The position numbers and the translations under genes were made by a program. Under the pieces are notes generated by a model that saw only the letters and a program-made list of their open reading frames with translations, had not been told where the DNA came from and did no database searches. Positions 36,369 to 44,852 of a DNA stretch of 64,000 nucleotides are shown in pieces. The stretch covers positions 81,085 through 145,084 of the forward strand of contig JAJCXT010000055.1 of NCBI GenBank assembly GCA_029263295.1, written 5' to 3'. Every line of letters starts with the position of its first letter. Position 1 is the first letter of the stretch. This DNA comes from Acidobacteriota bacterium (GTDB taxonomy: Bacteria; Acidobacteriota; UBA890; WLXD01).

Positions 36369-36965
36369 TCAGCGGCTATTCAGTTTCTCCGCGTACGCCG
36401 CCTGGTCGGCCAGCGGCGGGACGCCGTACTCAGCGCGGATGGAGTCGGGCAGCCAATCAGCGTACTCGCCCATCGACCACGGGTCCTCGGGCTCGACGCG
36501 GATGTACTGCGTACCCAATCGCTGGGGCGCCTCCGTGCGGTGGAGATACCGATCGAGCGATGCTGCGCTCAGCCAGCGACCGCCATCGTGGCCCTTGAAA
36601 CCGGCTACGGTCGCGAGGATGTGCGAGATCATGATGTCCTCGGAACCCTTGCCATGCTGTAGAACCATCGCCGCATGGTAGTAGTCGTCGGCCGCTTTGA
36701 GATCGCCGGCGCGGACAATCTCGAGAACGCGGTCGCGGCGTTCCTCGTCCCGCCGGGAGACTCCCTCCCATTGCTCCTCGGTGGGCGGCGTCTCCCACTT
36801 TCGGTCCGCCTGGTCGGCCTCGTACATTTGCCGCAACTCCATCGACACGGGAGAAGCTTCCGCCCTCGCGGGCTCCGGCTCTTGCTCCTGCCCATCCGCT
36901 AGAAGTACCGGCGCAAGTCCTGCGACTAGCAGCCCTGCGACCATAGCCCGTCGATTCCTCGTCAT
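36369..36965 (-). CDS. DUF6624-like secreted protein
   Basis: The 198-residue protein starts MTRNRRAMVAGLLVAGLAPV, a signal peptide. The body has an MYEADQADRKW opening, an AADDYYHAAMVLQHGKGSED core and a LHRTEAPQRLGTQYIRVEP segment, which resembles proteins annotated DUF6624 (a D-Q-x-x-R start, a middle QH motif and an end GTQ). The function is unknown. Start at 36965 is chosen on the signal peptide. The gene is about 110 bp upstream of another minus-strand secreted protein. Confidence 0.65.
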   Translation of the reverse strand: MTRNRRAMVAGLLVAGLAPVLLADGQEQEPEPARAEASPVSMELRQMYEADQADRKWETPPTEEQWEGVSRRDEERRDRVLEIVRAGDLKAADDYYHAAMVLQHGKGSEDIMISHILATVAGFKGHDGGRWLSAASLDRYLHRTEAPQRLGTQYIRVEPEDPWSMGEYADWLPDSIRAEYGVPPLADQAAYAEKLNSR

Positions 36966-37035
36966 AGTCAATGCCTCGTTCCTAAGATGAGCTTTCTGAG
37001 ATAACCCCGCCGTCTCCGCGGCGCGACGAAAAGAA

Positions 37036-37071
37036 GCGCGGAGTTGCCGATCCTCATTGACAACTCCGCGC
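37036..37071 (-). terminator. 11-bp hairpin upstream of the DUF6624-like gene
   Basis: GCGCGGAGTTG (37036-37046) pairs perfectly with CAACTCCGCGC (37061-37071) around a 14-base loop. It lies between the TonB receptor end and the DUF6624-like start, both on the minus strand, and could be part of the receptor's termination zone or a leader structure. Confidence 0.5.
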
Positions 37072-37138
37072 CCCAAGAGCTCCCCGTGCTGCCTATCGCA
37101 GAGGAGCCAAAGCAGTTTCTGCGAGTCGCGACGAACGC

Positions 37139-37162
37139 CCCCGGGGCTAGGAAACCCCGGGG
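37139..37162 (-). terminator. GC-clamp hairpin downstream of the TonB receptor
   Basis: CCCCGGGG occurs at 37139-37146 and 37155-37162, giving an 8-bp GC stem with an 8-base loop. Together with the stem at 37179-37196 it probably stops transcription from the receptor gene. Confidence 0.65.
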
Positions 37163-37178
37163 ACAACGTCGCGTCGCA

Positions 37179-37196
37179 AGGTCACCGAAGTGACCT
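37179..37196 (-). terminator. UUCG tetraloop hairpin after the TonB receptor
   Basis: AGGTCAC (37179-37185) and GTGACCT (37190-37196) form a 7-bp stem. On the transcribed minus strand the loop reads TTCG, a stable tetraloop. It is 12 bases after the stop codon. Confidence 0.7.
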
Positions 37197-37207
37197 CACG
37201 GCACTCC

Positions 37208-40021
37208 TTAGCGGAGCACCGCGCGGAATCCGAAACGGATCGTGCGGCCCGACTGGACCTCACGGATCTTCTCGAACTGCGAGGACGTGATCGACGAGTG
37301 CTGCGCCAGGATCGTGTCCTGGTTGAGCACGTTGAATGCATCCACGATCAAGTGGATGCGGCCCTGATCGGACAGATCGAACGTCTTCTCAGCACGCAGA
37401 TCGAGCGTCCAGAACGTCGGCAGGCGCTCGGAACCGAAGGTGTCCCGGATCGCGTTGACCGAACCTGCGCCAAAGGCGCGCTCGCCCGAGCTGATGAACG
37501 TGAACGGAGCAATGATGTTGCCCTCACGCACCTGGAAGAAACCGGACACGTTGAACCCTGCGGGCAGCGCGTACATGCCGGATACCTTCAGGAACCAACG
37601 GCTAGCTCCCCACCATGCCTGGGTGCGCGAACCCGCCGCAGCGATCTCGTTGTTCGTCACAGCGACGTTGGTCGGATCACGGTATCCGGTGGACTCGCTG
37701 AACTGATTCGTGGGACTGGCCCAAGTGAACGACGCGTTGCCCAGCCACTTGTTGGCGAAGCGCTTGTTCAGGAACAGCTCGACACCCTTGTACTGGGTAT
37801 TGAACCCAACACGCTGTTGGTAGTGGTTGGCGATGGAACGCGGGCCTACGGGCTCGTAGAACGGCACGCCGTCCGAGTTGGTGGTCAGAGTCCAGAACGC
37901 GTCGTTCTGTTCCCCGTCGCGGATGTTCCAGGTGAAGTTGCTGTTCTTCTTGTAGATGAAGTTGCCGCCGACCGCAAAGGAGCGGTTGATCTCACGCTCG
38001 ATACCGACGATCAGCTCGTTGGTCCAGGGCGCGGAGGTGTCATCTACGATGTTCGGCGAGGCTGCCGTCGGGTTAGCCGGATCCCAGCCACCACTGGTCC
38101 ACAGCAGATCGCCCAACTCGTCCGGCTCGGCCTGGCCGTTGCCGTTCAAGTCGGTCCAGGCGAAGTCCATCTCACGACCACTCGTGATGTTGGTGCGATG
38201 GAATTCACTAGCGCCCATCTGCGAGTAGTAGCGTGCGGCATTCAACCGCAGGATCGTCTTGGAGTCGCCCGTCAGGTCGTAGGTGATACCGAGGCGCGGG
38301 GAAAGGGAGTTCCACGTGCCCTTCTCGGCGCCAGCAAACGAGTTCGCCGGGAACAGACCCGGAGCCAACGAGTGAGCACCGACCTCACTCGCGAGCGACT
38401 GCGACGACTGGTTGTCGTAACGCAGACCAGCGTTGACCGTCAGGCGGCCAGCGCTGATCGTGTCGCCAGCGTAGAAGCTGTTCCGCGTTCCTTCGTAGTT
38501 ATCGATGGAATCGGAAATCAGCCATGCTTCTGCGGGAGCACCTTCAACGAAGGCAGCGACCGCGCCACCCGCCGGACCCCAGATGGAGGCGACCCCGGCT
38601 TTTCGGTAGCTGTATCCGTACTTGATCTCGTGATCAACGTTGGCGCCAGCAATGTAGCTGTTACCGTCGAGACGGATGTTCTTGAGCGGACGATCCGTGT
38701 CGTAGAAGAAGTAGCTGTTGCCCCACTCGCCCGTCGACAGGTCGTAGGAGGGCTGGATGTTGCGGCCACCCTGCGGCTCCAGGAAGAACCCCAGACCGGT
38801 GTTGTTGTACGCGGCCTCGACATAGTTGTTGTCGTTGATCGTGTACTGGGCCTTGACCGTGTGCGTCGGCGTCGGGCCACCCTGATTGAAGGTGGTGTCG
38901 GGCGGACGCGTTGCCGAAGCACCGCGACCCTGCTTGGTCTTGTTGGCCGACACATACGTGTAGTTCAGGACGAAAGCGTCACCCAGGTGAAGGTTGCCCT
39001 TACCGTGGATGTTCTTCAGCTGCGTGTTGTCAGGCGAGACGCCGACAAACTGCTTGATGTCCTGCTTACCGTAGGCACCCCAGACGAAGAACCGATCGCG
39101 AACGACCGGGCCGCCGAGCTCGCCGCCCCAGTCCTTGATGTTGTCGACCGCGTTGCCGATGTAACCCGGGAACAGCTGATCTTCGGTGAAGTTGCCGGTC
39201 AGGTTGCCGTCGCGATCCCCAACCGTGTTGGACTGGAGGCTGCCGTCGGTGATGTAGAAACGGGCCGAACCGCGCCAGTTGTTGCCACCGCGCTTGGTCA
39301 CGAAGTTGATGCGCACGCCGCCCGTAGCGATCGAAGGATCGTTACCCCCAGTGGCAATCGAAATCTCCTCGAAAGCATCGAAGTCATAGTACTGGGGCGA
39401 AGCGCCGAGCGCCGCAACGTCTGTGATCTCGGCGCCGTCGTAGGTCCAGATGGCGTCGGATTGGTTGGACCCGTTGGCCGTGAAGCCGGACTGCTGTCCG
39501 CCTTCCGAACCACCCGTGTTAACCCGATCCACCTGCAGCCCAGCGGTGTGCTCCAGCAGGACCCACGGATCGCGGGCTGAAGGAATCGACTGCATGTACT
39601 CCTCGGTCATGTTGGTGCCGAGGCTGGTGCTCTTGACGTCAACGATGGGGCTGGAACCCGTAACCGTAACGGTCTCTTCAACCGTCGACAGTTGCATCGC
39701 CACGTTGATCTGCGTGTTGCCACCAACGCGGACAGGCAGGCCTTCCTGGATGATCGTCTTGAACCCGTCAAGACCGAAGGTCACCGAGTAATCACTCGAG
39801 GGAGGCAGCACCGGGAAACGGTACACACCGTTTGCCTGGGTGTAGATGGTCGACGACGGAACCTGGTTGCCCGCAATCGTGACCGCTACGCCCGGCAGCG
39901 GGGCACCATCCGGGTCCGTAACGGTACCCGTAATCGAGCCAGTTTCCTGCGCCCAAACCGGGGCGGCAACAAACATGACCATAATCAGGCTCGCGACTAG
40001 CGAGCTCTTGAGGAATCGCAT
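37208..40021 (-). CDS. TonB-dependent receptor with carboxypeptidase-regulatory N-terminal domain
   Basis: The 937-residue outer-membrane protein has a signal peptide (SSLVASLIMVMFVAAPVWAQ), a carboxypeptidase-regulatory-like domain (ITGTVTDPDGAPLPGVAVTI), a plug (VKSTSLGTNMTEEYMQSIPS) and a long beta-barrel ending FRAVLR. Fusions like this are typical of Acidobacteria and import bulky ligands, often oligosaccharides, peptides or siderophores. The ligand cannot be read. GGAGGG precedes the ATG. Hairpins follow the stop. The neighbours do not include a clear degradation locus. Confidence 0.95.
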   Translation of the reverse strand: MRFLKSSLVASLIMVMFVAAPVWAQETGSITGTVTDPDGAPLPGVAVTIAGNQVPSSTIYTQANGVYRFPVLPPSSDYSVTFGLDGFKTIIQEGLPVRVGGNTQINVAMQLSTVEETVTVTGSSPIVDVKSTSLGTNMTEEYMQSIPSARDPWVLLEHTAGLQVDRVNTGGSEGGQQSGFTANGSNQSDAIWTYDGAEITDVAALGASPQYYDFDAFEEISIATGGNDPSIATGGVRINFVTKRGGNNWRGSARFYITDGSLQSNTVGDRDGNLTGNFTEDQLFPGYIGNAVDNIKDWGGELGGPVVRDRFFVWGAYGKQDIKQFVGVSPDNTQLKNIHGKGNLHLGDAFVLNYTYVSANKTKQGRGASATRPPDTTFNQGGPTPTHTVKAQYTINDNNYVEAAYNNTGLGFFLEPQGGRNIQPSYDLSTGEWGNSYFFYDTDRPLKNIRLDGNSYIAGANVDHEIKYGYSYRKAGVASIWGPAGGAVAAFVEGAPAEAWLISDSIDNYEGTRNSFYAGDTISAGRLTVNAGLRYDNQSSQSLASEVGAHSLAPGLFPANSFAGAEKGTWNSLSPRLGITYDLTGDSKTILRLNAARYYSQMGASEFHRTNITSGREMDFAWTDLNGNGQAEPDELGDLLWTSGGWDPANPTAASPNIVDDTSAPWTNELIVGIEREINRSFAVGGNFIYKKNSNFTWNIRDGEQNDAFWTLTTNSDGVPFYEPVGPRSIANHYQQRVGFNTQYKGVELFLNKRFANKWLGNASFTWASPTNQFSESTGYRDPTNVAVTNNEIAAAGSRTQAWWGASRWFLKVSGMYALPAGFNVSGFFQVREGNIIAPFTFISSGERAFGAGSVNAIRDTFGSERLPTFWTLDLRAEKTFDLSDQGRIHLIVDAFNVLNQDTILAQHSSITSSQFEKIREVQSGRTIRFGFRAVLR

Positions 40022-40571
40022 TTGCCCTCCTTGGCATTTGCATCAGAGGCAGTCGTTCTCAGTCGCTCGGTAGCGGCCTCGTCGATGCCGAGCACCTGCG
40101 GCGATCACGCCGAGGCACTTGGTTAGAGAGCAAGAGGCGTGCCAACGACCGGCTCTCCAGGCGCCTCTCGATGCATCCCAGAGATCGTCGCAGCGCCATA
40201 ACTAGATCAAACACAAGAACTTACGGAGACTCGATTGACCTGGACCGAGGCTGTCAATCGATCTCATCAAGTTGTCAACTTGTTGGCTGGAGAGGCCGCT
40301 CTTCCGAGCAGGTTCGACGACGCGCTCGATTCATCTCTTTGAACGACTGGATCCAACAACCCGGCCGCGCTGCGCTGCGCTCGACATTTCCGGGCAGCCG
40401 CATCTTGAAGCGAAGCGAGCGAGGAACCCTACGCTCTCGATCTGACGCATCGCCGTCACCACCTGTGGGCAAGACGCACTCCTGCGAAGTCGGGTGACGA
40501 CGTCAGAGCTTCGACGAACTCAGAATCAACCCGGTGACGCCGAACGGGTCGAGGGTCGGGCGCGCGCCAGA
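40022..40571. other. Non-coding stretch upstream of the TonB receptor
   Basis: No convincing gene is seen in 550 bp. Two dyads stand out: TCGATTGAC (40231-40239) with its complement (40253-40261), and AAGTTG-T-CAACTT (40269-40281). Both lie 210-260 bp before the receptor start and could be operator sites. The 40300-40500 part looks featureless. Confidence 0.55.
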
Positions 40572-40940
40572 CTAAGCTGCGTCGTTCTCGGTCGTCCGGT
40601 GCATTTCCGCGCCAACCTGCCGGACCGCCGCCCCGAGGTCATCTTCGCTGAGTCCCCTCTTGTCCATCCAAAAGCTGAGCTTGTCGGCCAAGATCGCACG
40701 CCTCAGATGCCGGGGGTTGCAGCCAAGACGCAGCAGCTTCTGCTCGCGCTCCTCCGACGGATGCGATCGGCAGGTGAGGTACTCCGAAAGAGAGTGATCT
40801 GGAATCTCCAGCCACTCCGCGATCTCGTATTGACGCCAGCCGCGACTCATCCTCGCCCGGAATACCAAGGGCCGCAGGTAACACGCCAGAAACCCGAAAC
40901 GGTACCTGTGCGCGGGGGACAACTCGTGCCCCTTGCTCAC
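40572..40940 (-). CDS. Small protein with a possible helix-turn-helix
   Basis: The 122-residue product has RARMSRGWRQYEIAEWLEIP followed by DHSLSEYLTCRSH, a layout like an XRE-type helix-turn-helix, although no clear family can be named. The C-terminal part has FWMDKRGLSEDDLGAAVRQV, which could be a second short helical repeat of the same kind. Its start overlaps the stop of the NHL-hydrolase gene by 4 bp, so the two are co-translated and it belongs to the operon led by element E3. It could regulate the TonB receptor downstream; that is speculation. Confidence 0.6.
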   Translation of the reverse strand: MSKGHELSPAHRYRFGFLACYLRPLVFRARMSRGWRQYEIAEWLEIPDHSLSEYLTCRSHPSEEREQKLLRLGCNPRHLRRAILADKLSFWMDKRGLSEDDLGAAVRQVGAEMHRTTENDAA

Positions 40941-42838
40941 GACGACGCCCCCACAGTAGAGGTCGCCCTGACGCGAACATGATCCGTGTTTGTGACGTGG
41001 GCAAGCAGGAGCGCGGTAACGCGCGCTGCGTTGCGTTCCATGAGCCAGTGTCCGGCGCCCTCGATGACTTCAAACTGGTATGGACCTTCGACGAACTCAC
41101 TCGTTCCCTCGGCCGCGCCTCTACCGAACGCGCTGTCGGCCGTTCCCCAGACGTAGAGCGTGGGCGCGGTGACCGTCAGCGGGGGCGGCGAACTCGCCGG
41201 GCTGCCCGCAGTGGAGCGAAGTGCCGACGCGCGATACCAGTTGAGAGCCGCTCCGATCGCCTCGGGTGTACCCAGTGCAGCCAGGTACTGATCGACCGCG
41301 TCGTCGTCGAGTCCAGCCAGGATGCCGCGTAGGAATGTCGCTTCGTCGGCAAGGAATCGGTCTTCAGCGTCGTCGGCACTGAACACGGCGAAGTAGGCAG
41401 AGCGGTCCGCCTGGTCGTCGTCTTCGTCGGCGAGCGCACGGCCGAACGAACTGACGTGCGGTGTCGACAGTGCCGTCAGTGTCCGCACTCGATCCGGGAC
41501 TCGCGCCGCGAAGACCCAGGCCACGGCCGCGCCCCAGTCATGACCGACCAGATGGAAGGTCTCGAAATCGAGGGCGTTGGCGATCCCGATGACATCGCCG
41601 ACCAGATGGGTCATCGAGTAGTCGCTCACTCCCGTGGGACGGGCACCGGGCGAATAGCCGCGCTGGTCGGGAGCGATTGCCCGGAACCCCGCCTCGCCAA
41701 GCGCGACCAGTTGATGGCGAAAAGCGTAAGACGTTTCAGGGAAGCCGTGCAGGAGAATCACAGGCTCGCCGTCTGCTGGCCCCGAAGCGAGGGCGTCGAA
41801 GGTCATCTCTCCGACTCGGATCGTCAGCGACTCGAGGGCGGGCGGCGGGATCGCGCCCTCGGCGGTAGCCGCCTGTGCGTCTCCGAGCTGCAGTCGGCGC
41901 ACAACGATCGAGGTTTGCTCTTCCCCGCGCCAGACACCGGCAAGGTTGTTGAACCATAGTGCGGACCCGTCGGGACTCGCGGCGATTCCGTTCGGATGCG
42001 AAAGTGTCGCCGTTCTCGCCGGACCATCGGCGAAGCCGCGCTCGCCGGTGCCCGCGAGACGACTCATCGCACCGTCGAGTGACACGCGGTAGATATCGTT
42101 GGCGTGAAATCTGGTCACGAAGAGATCACCGCGTGCGAAAGCAATGTGGGCGTTGCCGCCGAGGTCATTCCCTCCCGGCGAGGTCGGCTGCGAACTGTCC
42201 CGGCCCGGTAGCGTCGCCAGAATCGTGGCGTTCCCCGAGTCGCTCACCCGCACGACGTGATCGTTCCTGTAGTTGACGACGTAGAGATTGCCGTCATCGC
42301 CGATGGTGATTCCGTTGGGACAGGCGAACAGATCGCCCGAGGCAAGAGCGCTGACCGTGCCGTCGGTGTCCACCCTGCTAATCGTGTTGTTGCCGCAGTT
42401 GCAGACGAAGATCGCGCCGGTGCCGTCGACAACGAGGCCAACTGGGGCTACCAGTCCAGTGTCCACGACGGTCGTTACCTCGCCTGTCCGCGCGACTCTA
42501 CTGATGGTGTGATTGAAGAAATTCGACTGCAATACATCGCCGCGTCGGTCGATGGCGATGCCGGACGAGCCATAGAGCGCTCGCGTCAGGGTCGTGACCT
42601 CGCCATCGGGACCGATCCTCCAGAGCGCGTCGTGGAAGTTCGAGACGTAGACGAAACCAAGCCGATCGACCGCGAGGCCGCCGATCCGGCCCCAGCTCTC
42701 GAGTTCCTCAGACAGCGGGAGCGGCTCGACCTGGGCCGCGACGTCAGGTGCACTCTGTGCGGGGATCCCGGCCGACGCCAGCGAGGACAGAAGCGGCACC
42801 AGGGCCGCGAACGAAAGAAAGACTGTGTGCCACCTCAT
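40937..42838 (-). CDS. NHL-propeller fused to an epoxide-hydrolase-like alpha/beta hydrolase
   Basis: The 633-residue secreted protein has a signal peptide (FLSFAALVPLLSSLASA), a six-bladed NHL/SMP-30-like propeller at about 30-320 (LAVDRLGFVYVSNFHD, IAIDRRGDVLQSNFFN, ITIGDDGNLYVVNYRN) and an alpha/beta hydrolase at about 335-620. The hydrolase shows LLHGFPETSYAFRHQ, the Asp nucleophile in VGHDWGAAVAW, and the His in EGAGHWLMERN, as in epoxide hydrolases and dehalogenases. Fusion of the two in one chain is unusual. The ATG at 42838 overlaps a 3-codon leader starting at 42846. Element E3 lies upstream. Confidence 0.88.
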   Translation of the reverse strand: MRWHTVFLSFAALVPLLSSLASAGIPAQSAPDVAAQVEPLPLSEELESWGRIGGLAVDRLGFVYVSNFHDALWRIGPDGEVTTLTRALYGSSGIAIDRRGDVLQSNFFNHTISRVARTGEVTTVVDTGLVAPVGLVVDGTGAIFVCNCGNNTISRVDTDGTVSALASGDLFACPNGITIGDDGNLYVVNYRNDHVVRVSDSGNATILATLPGRDSSQPTSPGGNDLGGNAHIAFARGDLFVTRFHANDIYRVSLDGAMSRLAGTGERGFADGPARTATLSHPNGIAASPDGSALWFNNLAGVWRGEEQTSIVVRRLQLGDAQAATAEGAIPPPALESLTIRVGEMTFDALASGPADGEPVILLHGFPETSYAFRHQLVALGEAGFRAIAPDQRGYSPGARPTGVSDYSMTHLVGDVIGIANALDFETFHLVGHDWGAAVAWVFAARVPDRVRTLTALSTPHVSSFGRALADEDDDQADRSAYFAVFSADDAEDRFLADEATFLRGILAGLDDDAVDQYLAALGTPEAIGAALNWYRASALRSTAGSPASSPPPLTVTAPTLYVWGTADSAFGRGAAEGTSEFVEGPYQFEVIEGAGHWLMERNAARVTALLLAHVTNTDHVRVRATSTVGASS

Positions 42839-42843
42839 GTGGC

Positions 42844-42926
42844 CATCAAAGCACCCGCGCTACGGTCCGGGGTAGGGATCCGCCGCTGGTTTTCGGTGAC
42901 CTGTCGCCGAAGCCCGGTGAACGGTC
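42844..42926 (-). promoter_or_regulatory. Element E3: predicted LytTR-type direct-repeat site with a 3-codon leader
   Basis: On the minus strand, box A GACCGTTCACCG (42926-42915) and box B GACAGGTCACCG (42905-42894) start 21 bp apart and match each other at 10 of 12 positions. The ATG at 42846 is 48 bp after box B and opens a 3-codon frame whose TGA overlaps the hydrolase ATG. The divergent LytS-type kinase gene starts 56 bp beyond box A, so E3 could serve both genes. Confidence 0.7.
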
Positions 42927-42981
42927 GCGTCGGAGCGAAGCAGTCCCGGCAGCGGGCGTGAGCCTGTCGTAACCTCTTCTG

Positions 42982-44115
42982 ATGCCCAACTCATCACGTC
43001 GAGAACACAGCCTCCCGCAGCGCGAGTTCAGCGCCATGGTCTTGGCCCGGGTAGTGCTGGCCTGGCTGCCCCTCGCCGGTTTGTGGACGCTGATCATTTT
43101 GTCTGTGGAAGGGGCCACTCTCGTTTCCGCGGCGCGGTTCGGCTTCATCTCGATAGGGACCGCGGCGATCCTGAGCTACGGCGTCTGGCACTTGACCGGC
43201 CGCTACGAGTGGCCCGATCACGTGAGCGCGGGTTTCTATCTCGCCCATGCCGGGTTCGCAGCGTTGTTCGCCGTCTCCTGGATGGTGATCGGCATGACCG
43301 CGAACTCGCTGGTCACTGGTCTGCCGATCTTCCGGTGGCACCTCAGTGTGTCGTTCACGTTCTGGCGATTCCTCATGGGGCTGTTTCTGTACGGCCTGAT
43401 CGCGGGCGTGTCCTACTCGATGCGCACCCGCGTGCAGCTACGTCAGCAGGAGACGGCAACGCTCGAGGCTCAGGCGCTAGCCGCCGAGGCCAAGCTGGAG
43501 TCGCTACGCGCCCAGCTCAATCCCCACTTCCTGTTCAATGCGCTGCACTCCGTATCGGAACTGATGCACACGGATGTTGCTGGCGCCGAACGATCGATCG
43601 AAGATCTCGCGGGACTTCTGCGCTACAGCCTCGGGGCCGACAGCGAGGACATCGTGAGCCTGGCACAGGAGTGGGAATTCGTAGAGGGGTACCTATCACT
43701 CGAACGGTTGCGACTTGGTCAACGGCTCCGCTTCGAGAGTCATCTCGACCAGGAGGCGCTCGCCGCTCGAATCCCGAGCTTCACGGTGCAGGTGCTAGTG
43801 GAGAACTCCATCCGTCATGCCATCGCGCCGCGGCCCGAAGGCGGGCGTATCCGAGTCAGCGCGAAGATCGAGGATGAGGTCCTGCAGATCGAAGTCGAGG
43901 ACGACGGTCCTGGGTTCGAAGCCCGGGCGGACTCACCTACACCATCATCGAGCGACGGAGACTCGGGCCGAGGCCTGCCGTTGCTGCGGCAACGACTTGA
44001 TGCCATTTACGCGCTCGCCGGGGATCTTGATATCGACTCACAGCCGGGACGCGGCACGACGGCCACAGTGCGCGTGCCGCAGCCACGCCATCGCCGGGAC
44101 CACCGGTCCACATGA
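42982..44115 (+). CDS. Sensor histidine kinase, LytS/YehU type
   Basis: The 377-residue protein has four N-terminal membrane helices (VLARVVLAWLPLAGLWTLII to FLMGLFLYGLIAGVSYSM), a short coiled coil (QQETATLEAQALAAEAKLE), then the His_kinase segment LRAQLNPHFLFNALHSVSEL, whose His is the phospho-acceptor, and an HATPase with VENSIRHAI and VEDDGPGFE. Kinases of this class pair with LytTR regulators. The response-regulator gene overlaps its end by 4 bp. The membrane domain has no recognised ligand-binding motif. E3 lies 56 bp upstream. Confidence 0.92.
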   Translation: MPNSSRREHSLPQREFSAMVLARVVLAWLPLAGLWTLIILSVEGATLVSAARFGFISIGTAAILSYGVWHLTGRYEWPDHVSAGFYLAHAGFAALFAVSWMVIGMTANSLVTGLPIFRWHLSVSFTFWRFLMGLFLYGLIAGVSYSMRTRVQLRQQETATLEAQALAAEAKLESLRAQLNPHFLFNALHSVSELMHTDVAGAERSIEDLAGLLRYSLGADSEDIVSLAQEWEFVEGYLSLERLRLGQRLRFESHLDQEALAARIPSFTVQVLVENSIRHAIAPRPEGGRIRVSAKIEDEVLQIEVEDDGPGFEARADSPTPSSSDGDSGRGLPLLRQRLDAIYALAGDLDIDSQPGRGTTATVRVPQPRHRRDHRST

Positions 44116-44852
44116 AGATCCGAAGCCTGATCGCCGAGGACGAGCCCCTGGCGCGGCGCAAGCTCCGCCGACTTCTCGACGAGTTCGAGGAAGTCGAGGT
44201 CATCGGAGAGTGCGGCGACGGGCTCGACGCGGTGCGGGCCATCGATCAACTCGAACCGCAAATCGTATTCCTGGATATTCAGTTGCCCGGCCTGACGGGG
44301 CTGCAGGTCCTGGAGAGGATCGCCCACCGCCCACACGTGATCTTCACGACCGCGTACGACCGCTATGCCGTCACCGCGTTCGAGATCCACGCGACCGACT
44401 ACCTGGTCAAGCCCTTCGGCAAGGAGCGTCTGGCCGTAGCCATCGAACGTGCCCGGGACGCGCTGCGAAGTGGACTGCGACCCGGCACCTACGACCGCGT
44501 CCCCGAGACGCTCGTGTCCGATGTCCCCCTGACGCGGCTGTTCGTGCGCACACGAAACAAGGTCATTCCCGTGGCCGCGACCTCGATCGAACACCTCGAA
44601 GGAGAAGGCGACTACGTCCGGCTTCACGCTCACGGCGACGAGCACCTGATCCACGTTCGCCTGAAGGACCTCGAGGCTCGCCTCGACCCCAGGCACTTCC
44701 TGAGAGTGCACAAGTCCCACATCATCAACCTGGACTTTCTGGACGCGCTAACGCCCCACGAAGGTAGTCGCTACCTCATTACCCTGCGCAGTGGACGCGA
44801 AGTCTTGGCCAGCCGCAGCCGCTCCAAGGAGCTGCGCAAGCAGATCGTCTAG
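44112..44852 (+). CDS. LytTR family DNA-binding response regulator
   Basis: The 246-residue protein has a receiver domain with acidic pocket EDE (9-11), phospho-acceptor Asp55 (FLDIQLPG), Thr in FTTAYD and Lys in VKPFG. The LytTR DNA-binding domain (about 140-245) includes IEHLEGEGDYVRLHAHG, FLRVHKSHIINLDFL and GREVLASRSRSKELRK. LytTR regulators bind direct repeats two helical turns (21-22 bp) apart. Four such sites, E1-E4, occur within 13 kb, so this is the predicted regulator of that set. It overlaps the convergent methyltransferase gene by 105 bp. Confidence 0.93.
   Translation: MKIRSLIAEDEPLARRKLRRLLDEFEEVEVIGECGDGLDAVRAIDQLEPQIVFLDIQLPGLTGLQVLERIAHRPHVIFTTAYDRYAVTAFEIHATDYLVKPFGKERLAVAIERARDALRSGLRPGTYDRVPETLVSDVPLTRLFVRTRNKVIPVAATSIEHLEGEGDYVRLHAHGDEHLIHVRLKDLEARLDPRHFLRVHKSHIINLDFLDALTPHEGSRYLITLRSGREVLASRSRSKELRKQIV

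Noticed and set aside
37179-37196. GGTCACCGAA resembling box B
   Set aside because: It is one arm and loop of a perfect UUCG hairpin after the TonB receptor and has no box A.
37190-39580. A 796-codon open frame on the plus strand opposite the TonB receptor
   Set aside because: The composition is that of an antisense shadow of GC-rich coding sequence; no domain, signal or start site is visible and the minus-strand receptor is a clear gene.
40531-40550. CCGGTGACGCCGAACGGGTC near the end of the HTH-like gene, partly like an E element
   Set aside because: The spacing between the box-like halves is far too short and there is no downstream gene start at the right distance.
31116-42960. Similar peptide strings (FSVTCR-like) in several overlapping frames near 31.3, 34.6 and 42.9 kb
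   Set aside because: They are conceptual translations of the repeated DNA elements E1-E3 in non-coding space, not members of a protein family.
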